From: Elmis aenea
Lineage: Eukaryota > Arthropoda > Insecta > Coleoptera > Elmidae
Assembly (NCBI GenBank): GCA_947652605.1
Contig: CANTFG010000303.1
Location: 1-64,000, forward strand
Direction of reading: 5' to 3'
Length of the DNA stretch: 64,000 nt
The notes beneath the pieces are model-generated. The model was not told where the DNA came from and did not search any database. It worked only from the letters and a program-made list of their open reading frames with translations. Shown one piece after another: positions 59,101 to 64,000 of this stretch. The position numbers and the translations under genes were made by a program. Positions within the stretch are counted from its first letter, which is position 1. Each line of letters begins with the position of its first letter.

Positions 59101-60470
59101 ATATAGAGAACAATTAAAGATGAAATCAGGTGGAACAAAAATACAAGAAAGACAGCTGGGATAGTTGGGTCACATTTATAGGATGGAAGAAGAAAGGTTA
59201 ACCAGAAAAGCATATGAAGCAAGATCACTGGGAAAAAACAAAAGAGGTAGACTGAGAAAAACTTGGCAAGACGAAGTCAAAAAGGCAGCAATAGATAAAA
59301 ACACCAAATGGGAAGAGATAAAACATCTAGCATAAGACAGAAAAAGATGAATAAAAGTAAGCACAACACAACTCAACAGTCCTACACATGACAAGTGACT
59401 AAGGCCCAATTGCACCACCCTTCCTTAAATGTGTCACTTTAGTAAGTGACACTTATATTAAGGTGTCACTTAAATTATGGAAACATTGCACCACCCAAAC
59501 TTAGCAAAAAGGCTTTATACATGTGGCAACACAGCAAAACTATACTGAGTAAGGTCACGTTGACTTGTCAAATACCGAAATTTTTTGAAAACTTAGCTAA
59601 TATTATTTTAATAAACGTTTTATGATTATCAGAACTTCAATTTATTTGATAGGAACATAAAGCAAAACGAATTTCACAAATAAAAAAAGGCTTACTCATT
59701 CAAGTAATCACAGGACAACTGTCAGTTTTTTAAGGGTTAAATGACACTTTAAGCGGCAGAATTCTATCGCTTAAATTTAAGGTACACTTTAGAGATAAGC
59801 AACACCTGTGCAATACAGTAAGCTTCAATTTACGATTTAAGTAACACCACAACTAGGCCTAAATAAAATAACAAAATTAATTAGAAGTTAAAAATACTTT
59901 TTCCTACCTTTAACCTGTCCCTTATTCACTACCTATATTTCACGAATTAAGCAAAAAGCCAATTTCGCGAACTGGGCAAATTCTCTAATTCTGCATAACT
60001 GGAAAGTATCTATTTAGTTTTCTTTTATTCGATATCTTTGTCAAAAATTTCGCAGCTACAAACATTCAGAGTTCGGAGATGAACAGTAATATTGCAGTTT
60101 AGGTCCGTGATTATAAGTTATTTTACAAATATGTATTAACAATAACACTACTTCTGTTTTCCAGATATGGATAAATGGCCAATGGACAAGCGATTTTGAA
60201 CATAGGTTACCTTTCTCTGATATTCAATATATAAAAATATACGAACCAAAAATTGATAATCATACTGTAATCAGTCAGATTTCCTACAACACCACTTTCA
60301 TAAATGAAAACAATATTACAAATCCGGTATAAATCAATTAATTAGTGTGTTTAACGTGTTACTCAATGTAATTTGTTTTAGTATTTTCTGTATCACGGTG
60401 CACTTCCTGGCGGAAACATATATAATAAAATAATAAAAATTAAGGGTATTGTTCCTACTGACACCAGAAT
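39248..60470 (+). CDS. Secreted galectin-like gene with TE-filled introns (partial, continues beyond window)
   Basis: Five exons join in phase: 39248-39325, 50184-50269, 53218-53407, 60165-60326, 60382-60470. Exon 1 encodes a signal peptide. Exons 2-4 form one complete galectin carbohydrate-recognition domain: [19 protein letters not shown], then [40 protein letters not shown]. Exon 5 starts a second domain with [19 protein letters not shown]. The phase at the end of exon 5 (2) equals that of exon 2, as expected of duplicated domains. Introns are 10,858, 2,948, 6,757 and 55 bp, and all use GT-AG. The next exon is not seen in the window. Classical galectins lack signal peptides, so this is a divergent secreted form. 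Intron order and motif positions make chance unlikely. Confidence 0.82.
39941..40256. mobile_element. 316-bp MITE with about 75-bp TIRs
   Basis: TAGCTACATTCACAACTA and GACATGTTGAGATGCTACAT at left are mirrored by ATGTAGCATCTCAACATGTC and TAGTTGTAAATGTAGCCGTA at right. It interrupts the left arm of the outer palindrome, since the right arm lacks it. No ORF. Confidence 0.7.
40331..40349 (-). repeat. (TAA)n 3' tail of the minus-strand LINE
   Basis: Six TAA units at the 3' end of the element (ATT repeats in sense orientation), the microsatellite-type tail used instead of poly(A). Confidence 0.85.
40432..43326 (-). pseudogene. LINE ORF2: endonuclease and reverse transcriptase with several breaks
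   Basis: The APE starts [13 protein letters not shown] and includes [11 protein letters not shown] (catalytic Glu), [21 protein letters not shown] and [11 protein letters not shown]. The RT has [48 protein letters not shown], then after a frameshift [20 protein letters not shown] (first Asp). KGVPQGSIL is followed by a small deletion, then a stop and [11 protein letters not shown]. The thumb (40432-40974) contains [20 protein letters not shown]. At least one frameshift (about 41550), one in-frame TAA just before FADD and one further break make it inactive. Confidence 0.88.
43385..43735 (-). pseudogene. LINE ORF1 C-terminal fragment
   Basis: The minus-strand frame upstream of ORF2 contains [18 protein letters not shown] and [20 protein letters not shown]. 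It ends shortly before ORF2. It is 5'-truncated with the element. The content is not a recognised domain and is assigned by position. Confidence 0.5.
46005..46754 (-). mobile_element. hAT element relic (750 bp)
   Basis: CAGTGATGTCCAAC and GTTGGACATCACTG termini. Flanking octamers TTGTTCGG and TTTTACGG match at six of eight positions, an aged duplication. The interior retains the end of a transposase gene on the minus strand. Another fragment of the same family is at 57317-57480. Confidence 0.8.
46180..46500 (-). pseudogene. hAT transposase C-terminal dimerisation region
   Basis: The minus-strand frame includes [38 protein letters not shown] and [15 protein letters not shown]. This is the hallmark end of animal hAT transposases (SCAND3/GTF2IRD2-like group), where CExxFSxMNIIKxKxRxxLTDxHL is followed by SSYxPDFxxL. 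The catalytic part is deleted. Confidence 0.75.
47484..48575. repeat. Degraded foldback sequence including the 47925-48070 hairpin
   Basis: The start ATACAGTGTGTCCAGAATTC, with AGATACAAGGTCGGTCAAAT, resembles the ends at 12056 and 61137. AATTTGTTGTTGTGATAAAC (47928) and GTTTATCACAACAACAAATT (about 48028) form the hairpin also present at 5737-5862. No gene. Confidence 0.5.
48579..49617. repeat. 1.04-kb palindrome (foldback element)
   Basis: GGGTGTTTCTTAAATATTGC with GAAAAAATTCAGGAGGTGAT at left is mirrored by ATCACCTCCTGAATTTTTTC at right. Arms of about 500 bp meet near 49090, with a CATGTTGGATGG...CCCAATATGAACATAAAC centre. A single arm of the same family is at 50530-50935. Both lie in galectin introns. 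Confidence 0.85.
49618..50183. other. Intron 1 end, no repeat recognised
   Basis: AT-rich sequence up to the exon 2 acceptor (GGTTATTTTTAG). Nothing else recognised. Confidence 0.35.
50184..50269 (+). CDS. Galectin-like gene exon 2: first strands of CRD1
   Basis: After acceptor TATTTTTAG the phase-0 frame reads [20 protein letters not shown] and then TGNTSGNY. This is the PxxGxxxxxLxPGxxIxIxG opening of galectin domains. Ends AATTACAG|GTAGGT, phase 2. Confidence 0.85.
50530..50935 (+). repeat. Single arm of the 48579-49617 palindrome family
   Basis: TACAGGGTGTTTCTTAAATA, GACGTCTCTTTCTGGAGTTA, CACAGGGGGCTGAAAAGTGC and TTTTCTCGTAAAACCT follow the same order as the left arm at 48579-48950. Confidence 0.8.
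51392..52325. mobile_element. piggyBac-derived non-autonomous element
   Basis: CCCGCCATCTGCATCGGTCG at left is mirrored by the CAACCGATGGCGGG end at right, with TTAA on both sides (51388-51391, 52326-52329). A second inverted pair, GGTCGCGTGGGG and CCCCACGCGACC, lies inside. Subtracting it restores the LINE frame around FLGLT exactly. Contains the truncated acidic ORF below. Confidence 0.95.
51660..51885 (+). pseudogene. Acidic N-terminus of a piggyBac transposase (truncated)
   Basis: The plus-strand reading [15 protein letters not shown] then [18 protein letters not shown], followed by [20 protein letters not shown] and [17 protein letters not shown], is a highly acidic segment. piggyBac transposases start with such a region before the DDE domain. 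The DDE domain is missing. Identification is by context. Confidence 0.5.
53100..53157 (+). repeat. (ATT)n microsatellite tail
   Basis: About 19 uninterrupted ATT units forming the 3' tail of the LINE. Confidence 0.95.
53218..53407 (+). CDS. Galectin-like gene exon 3: core of CRD1
   Basis: After acceptor TTTATTTTCAAG one base completes the split codon, then [39 protein letters not shown] and [18 protein letters not shown]. It matches the central galectin strands. W (of WG), the N of SLN and the N of RN are kept, but the expected His and Arg of HxNPR and the Glu and Arg of WGxExR are replaced. Donor GTT|GTAAGT, phase 0. Confidence 0.85.
53518..54193. repeat. 0.68-kb palindrome
   Basis: GTGTTTGAGATTCGAGTTTT and TTATTATAATAGCTG at left are mirrored by AAAACTCGAATTTCAAACAC and CAGCTGTGACAATAA-like words at right. 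GAAAACACGATTTTTTAAAA pairs with a segment near 54015. Centre near 53855. The plus-strand ORF within it is not a gene. Confidence 0.7.
54418..55203. repeat. Palindrome of the ACAGCGT(C/T)ATTCAAAAAGTC family
   Basis: Same termini and unit words (AAAAGTCTGCAACAAATGG, GTTGGTGCATGGTCTAAAA, AGTCATAGGACACTAG) as 12455-14815: two units on the left arm, one inverted on the right. Confidence 0.8.
55954..56492. repeat. 0.54-kb palindrome
   Basis: TTGATTCTGACAAAGAATTT, CGATAGTGCATTAAAAAAAT and ACGATCGCTGTAGTAATTGA at left are mirrored by TCAATTACTACAGCGATCGT and AAATTCTTTGTCAGAATCAA-type words at right. Centre near 56220. Confidence 0.8.
56704..56993. mobile_element. hAT MITE with GGAGTC-word termini
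   Basis: CAGGGCTGTGGAGTCGGAGT and ACTCCGCAGCCCTG ends, flanked by GTTAAAAG and GTTAAATG (7 of 8). Subterminal GTCGGA words are inverted about an AT-rich core. No ORF. Confidence 0.9.
57055..57300. repeat. Degraded hAT-like fragment
   Basis: CAGGGGTGGGCAAGTTTTTC at about 57053 is a typical hAT end. A weak counterpart (ACATCTGCCCAATCCTA) occurs near 57278. No convincing duplication. Confidence 0.4.
57317..57485 (+). repeat. 5' fragment of the 46005-46754 hAT family
   Basis: CAGTGATGTACAAGCGGTAG, GCGAGCAGAAGTTGCGCTTA and AAAAAGATGGCAGAGGACAA follow the reverse complement of 46600-46754 in order. Confidence 0.75.
57600..59400 (+). pseudogene. RTE-like LINE relic (reverse transcriptase, many breaks)
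   Basis: Best part 58023-58262: [40 protein letters not shown] and SSNYRGIT, a typical RTE/BovB-side RT start. Later pieces in shifting frames include [36 protein letters not shown] (first Asp region) and [12 protein letters not shown]. The tail [16 protein letters not shown] is the common C-terminal motif. About ten frameshifts or stops show it is old. No duplication seen. Confidence 0.75.
59403..59859. mobile_element. PIF/Harbinger-type MITE (TAA duplication)
   Basis: GGCCCAATTGCACCACC at left and AACACCACAACTAGGCC at right, with TAA on both sides (59400-59402, 59860-59862). Internal GTGTCACTT words repeat. A 3-bp TAA target with GG-starting TIRs fits PIF/Harbinger. No ORF. Confidence 0.65.
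59863..60164. other. Intron 3 end, no repeat recognised
   Basis: AT-rich, ending in a good acceptor (CTTCTGTTTTCCAG). Confidence 0.35.
60165..60326 (+). CDS. Galectin-like gene exon 4: last strands of CRD1
   Basis: The phase-0 frame reads [20 protein letters not shown] and then [11 protein letters not shown]. This is the galectin VNGxxxxxFxHRxP...IxxLxIxGD ending. A 20-residue linker follows, then donor CCG|GTATAA, phase 0. Confidence 0.85.
60382..60470 (+). CDS. Galectin-like gene exon 5: start of CRD2
   Basis: After acceptor ATTTGTTTTAG the frame reads [20 protein letters not shown] and KGIVPTDTR: the canonical LPGGxxxxxxIxIxGxV galectin start. Donor AAT|GTACGT, phase 2, the same as exon 2. 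The 55-bp intron 4 is one of the few not invaded by transposons. Confidence 0.82.
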
Positions 60471-60586
60471 GTACGTATTATTATCACCATATCTTAATAT
60501 TTTTTTTACCTTAGGGTATCAATCTTTAGTGGATTAATGAGACTTTAATGCTAATGCAGTACTGTGTACCTATCTACAGGGTGTCC

Positions 60587-61140
60587 CAGCCAAGACGAAT
60601 TATTCGATAGCTCTGTTATAAAGAATAATTTTTGACTTTTTTTTGGACAAAAGTTATTTGTAATCGTTTACTACATAACCTAAACTATTTTCAACTATAC
60701 AGTGTTTTGTTTTTGCGCACCGACACAAAACATTGTTTTTTTTTTTAAATAAAACTACCTGTACATTTCATAATTTTTAGATGTAAATATAATTTTTCTT
60801 TCAAAAATATTTAAGGTTACTTATGTCTAAAATGAACCGTTTTTAAGTTATTAACGTTTTTTTGAAAATTTTGATAGATGCAGACACTCGGTCCATTTCG
60901 CTAAACTTTAAACGCATTAAGTCATTTTTTTTTAAATGGAACACGCTATATATTTTTACATCTTCTTGTAGAACATTTAATTAACTTCCAAAGTTATTAA
61001 GCATGTTTTATATCTAAACATAATATTTTTGGAGTTATTTCGTTTTTTTTTATGATTAATTGCGAGTATTTTACCTAAAATATCGGTAGTAACCTTTGAA
61101 AATTCAAAACAAATTGTATGAACTGTCAACGTATACAGGG
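60587..61140. repeat. TACAGGGTGTCCC foldback remnants
   Basis: CTACAGGGTGTCCCAGCC at 60585 and several internal ends (AACTATACAGTGTTTTG, AATGGAACACGCTATATAT) show joined arms of a degraded family. No gene. Confidence 0.5.
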
Positions 61141-61897
61141 TGTCCCAGTTAACTTGAACAGCATGGGGATCTCGTAAACGGTAAGAGATACAGAGTTGGT
61201 TAAATGGGTGAGAATGATCTATGATTTAAGAGCAACTATTCCATGAAAAAAAAATCTCAAAAAAATTTTACAGTTTTTGCGCTATTCGTAAAAAACAAAA
61301 AAATGACGTTTTAGATTTTTGCTTATAACTTGCTTATTTAAAATCGTGCCCAAAATATTTTTCGACATTATTAGGACACTTTTTTGCGTAGAATTGAAAT
61401 TAGTTAATAAATGTTATATATCTTCATTTGTTTCAGTTATTTTAAATACGAGTCGTAGTTGGCTATGACACCATTAAAAAGAGATTTTTTTCTCGTTACA
61501 TTGGTGTATGGGTTGTTGGGTTTATTTTTAAAAATAAGCAAGTTATAGCAATATTATTGTATTTGTTAAGTTTAATCAAAGTGGCCATTGGAAAACAAAA
61601 CAAAACATCACATAAATAAACTAGCTGTACTTAATTAAACACAAAAAAACCTAAATAATTTAAGATATTTTTCAAATTATATAATAATTTATGATTTTTC
61701 AATAACTGTTACTATTGACTCTAAATTATAACATGCGTTTAATGTGTAGCTCACTCTCCACGTGCAATACAAATTTGAGATCTGCACTTAATAGATAATG
61801 TTTTCCTAAGCATATTTCTTTTTATTTGATAAACTTTTGTTAAACTAGCCAATCTTAATTTTGTAATTGTGTTTAACTGTCTTTTTATAATAAGCTG
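61132..61897. repeat. Foldback end and AT-rich spacer
   Basis: TATACAGGGTGTCCCAGTTA, with CAGCATGGGGATCTCGTAAA and AAGAGATACAG, matches the ends at 12056 and 45972. The remainder to 61897 holds no visible galectin exon. Confidence 0.5.
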
Positions 61898-64000
61898 TTT
61901 TTTTTTTTTTTTTTTTGTGGTTTATTGACACTACAACAGCTCAGGTTATTAGTGTCAGTTGCCTATATTACATCTTGTTATAGTAGTACATTTTTATTTG
62001 TTTTAAAAAATCGATTGTTTTCTTTAGGTTCTCCTTTGTGTCCTTTAAAGCTGATCCAAAGGTACCCGCTATTAGCTGTATTTTCCTTTCATCCTCGTAC
62101 TTTGGGCAGTCCATCAGGAGATGTTTGACTGTAAGGGGAAGCGCACAGTCTTCGCAAAGGTCCGGGTTCGTTCCATTTAGTAGATGTGTATGTGTTAGCC
62201 TTGTATGTCCCATTCTTAGTCGAGTGATTATTGTTTCGTCCTTTCGGTTGAAGTATTTTATTCTCTTTTCGGTATTTTCTTTTATTTCTCTTAGTTTGTT
62301 GTTTTCAGTGTTATACCAGTCCGTATTTCACGAGAGCTTGGTTTTGATTTTAATGATTGATGTAATGTCTGAAGCTGGTATGGGGATGTTTTCTATATCT
62401 TCTTTTGTTGTTGCTTTTTTAGCCTCTTGGTCTGCTTGTTCATTTCCTATGATTCCCATATGGGCAGGGACCCACATGATAGTTATATCGATGTTGGAGT
62501 TTAAAATTTGATGGATATTCTCCTGGGTCTTTTGAATGATTCTGCTACTTGTGTATATTGTCTGTATGTTTTTGATCGTGTTTAGAGAGTCCGTTAGGAT
62601 GATGTACTTTTTGCCGCCTCTTTCTTTTATTTTCTCCGTTGCTTTTAGGATGGCAAAGCTTTCGGCTGTGTTATTACTTGTTAGAGGTGGTAGGTGATAT
62701 GTGTAGCTGGTTTTGTCGAATATTATGGCTGCTCCTGTGTTTTTATTTATTTTTGAGCCATCCGTATATATTTTTGTTAAGTTTTGGTACTGTGTTATTA
62801 ATTTATTGAACTCGTGAATGTATATGGTTGGATGGGTATTTTCTCTATTTAAATAAGCTAGTTTTAAATTTATTTTGGGTTTTCTTATTGTCCATGGTGG
62901 AATGTTGTACGTGTAGTTCTGTTCAATTTGTGGTGGTAATTGTATGTTTAGTTTATCTAGGTCATTGCAGATTTTCTTTTGTAGTGGGGTTGAGTTTTGT
63001 GGGGCGTAGGTAGGGGTATTTTGGAATATATTGGGATAGGCATTGTTATTTGGATTTTTGGCTACATTTGTCACATATTTAAGTAAAAGTTGGGATCTTC
63101 TATATTTTAACGGTAGTTGACCAGGACTCAGCTAGCAGGCTGTCTATGGGGCTGGTTCGAAAGGCCCCAGTAGCGCGGTGTTTTGCGTTGGTTCAATTAT
63201 TTTGATAATGGACTTCTTTGCAGTGCTGTAGATTATACTACCGTAGTCTATTTTTGATCTTATGAGGGCTTGGTATATTTTAATGATTGTTTCGCTGTCT
63301 GCTCCCCATGTCTGATGTCCTAACATTTTTAATATATTTAGACGTTGTTGGCAATCCTTTTTTAGCTGTTGTATATGTGGTCTCCATGTCATTTTTTTGT
63401 CAATTACCATACCAAAAAACCTAATTTCGTTGACAAAGTCTATTGGCGAATCGTTTAATAAGAGTATGAGGTTGTGTGTATTTAGGGGTGTACGGTAAAA
63501 ATGCATTGCTTTTGTTTTTGTTTCGGAGAATTGAAAACCTGTTACGTTACTCCATTCTGTCAGATTATTTAAGGTTTGTTGGATTTTTTGTTTTACAGCG
63601 TTCATGTTTTTGTTTCTGCAGTATATTACGAAATCATCCGCGAATATGCATGATTTGGTTTGGTTGGTGGTGTGGGATGGTAGTTTGTTAATGGCTAAAA
63701 GGAATAGGGTAACACTTAGGATTTCCCCTTGGGGAATGCCGTTTTGTTGGGGAAGTTCTTTTGATAGGCAATTGTTTACTTTAATTTTGAATTTCCTGTC
63801 GTAGAGAAAGTTTTTAGTATATTATAGTATGTGGCCGTCCAGTTTAATATCTTTCATTGTTGTTAGTATTTGGTGCTTCCATGTCATATCATATGCTTTT
63901 TGTAGGTCGAAGAACACAACTATTAGATGCTCTTTCTCTTTGAAGCTGCTTTGTATTTCCCCTTCTAGGGTTACAAGATGGTCCATAGTGGATCTGGATT
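61898..64000 (-). mobile_element. I-type LINE, 3' part, truncated by the window end
   Basis: A 19-base A tail (T-run 61898-61916 on plus) marks the 3' end. On the minus strand come RT (from 64000), thumb, RNase H and a C-terminal zinc motif. The order RT-RNase H is characteristic of the I/Ingi/LOA side of LINEs. Confidence 0.88.
61968..64000 (-). pseudogene. I-type LINE ORF2: reverse transcriptase and RNase H
   Basis: The minus-strand order is: FFDLQKAYDMTWKHQIL (first RT Asp, about 63915), NGIPQGEILSVTLFLLAIN (about 63730), CIFADDFVIYCRN (catalytic Asp pair, about 63640), then thumb KIDYGSIIYSTAKK (63144-63605). After a frameshift at about 63140, RNase H (62328-63074) carries IYTDGSK, AESFAILKA, ILTDSLNTI and WVPAHMGIIGNEQADQEAK, keeping all four acidic residues. 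An in-frame TGA (about 62325) precedes MGHTRLTHTHLLNG and the CCHC-like CEDCALPLTVKHLLMDC. There is also a stop near 63810. Few lesions. Confidence 0.88.

Noticed and set aside
61471..61897. Search for the next galectin exon (CRD2 core) downstream of 60470
   Set aside because: No FFxINL or WG-containing open segment with splice sites was seen before the LINE tail. The exon probably lies beyond the window.

Overview
This window is eukaryotic and almost certainly comes from an insect with a large, repeat-choked, AT-rich genome. The signs are spliceosomal introns with GT-AG ends, a short interstitial array of TTAGG (the ancestral insect telomere unit), Penelope-like, Jockey-like, I-like and gypsy-like retroelements, piggyBac TTAA insertions, hAT elements with 8-bp duplications, and many foldback elements ending in the insect-typical TACAGGGTGT motif. 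I see no operons, CRISPR, rRNA or tRNA. The species cannot be named from the sequence alone.

One host gene is recognisable. It is a plus-strand galectin-like gene running from 39248 past 60470: a signal-peptide exon (39248-39325), three exons making a first galectin domain (50184-50269, 53218-53407, 60165-60326), and the first exon of a second domain (60382-60470). All junctions are phase-compatible. Its introns of 10.9, 2.9 and 6.8 kb are packed with transposons, so no single long open frame reveals it. The second domain should continue beyond the window or has been lost.

Layout. 1-671 is the 3' end of a Penelope-like element with a GIY-YIG domain. 1027-5900 holds a TA-flanked MITE, a hAT MITE, a mariner-type transposase relic abutting the TTAGG array, and single arms of foldback elements. 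5937-9402 is a young gypsy-like LTR element (identical 134-bp LTRs, 5-bp duplication) that has lost RT/RNase H and carries a 1.56-kb LTR-like insertion. 10535-11497 is a truncated Jockey-like LINE. 12056-19368 is a large nested palindrome interrupted by a nearly complete Jockey-like LINE (15808-19217), which is itself interrupted by a hAT MITE (17225-17783). 19528-21369 has two TIR elements, the second carrying a MADF-like exon.

22735-31839 is a four-level nest. A hAT element (8-bp duplication) contains a 1.19-kb palindrome and a DDE transposon (24521-31667). That transposon's transposase gene is split by a 4.1-kb TIR element (25439-29545) carrying five 170-bp tandem repeats and an apparently intact four-exon DUF4806-like gene. 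The 4.1-kb element in turn contains a piggyBac-type MITE. 32932-38361 is a partial LTR followed by an L1/Tx1-like LINE.

39417-45972 is another nested palindrome with a minus-strand LINE inside galectin intron 1. A hAT relic and a 1-kb palindrome follow up to 49617. Intron 2 holds a LINE split by a piggyBac MITE, and intron 3 holds palindromes, hAT MITEs, an RTE-like LINE relic and a PIF/Harbinger-type MITE. 61898-64000 is a minus-strand I-type LINE with RNase H, cut by the window end.
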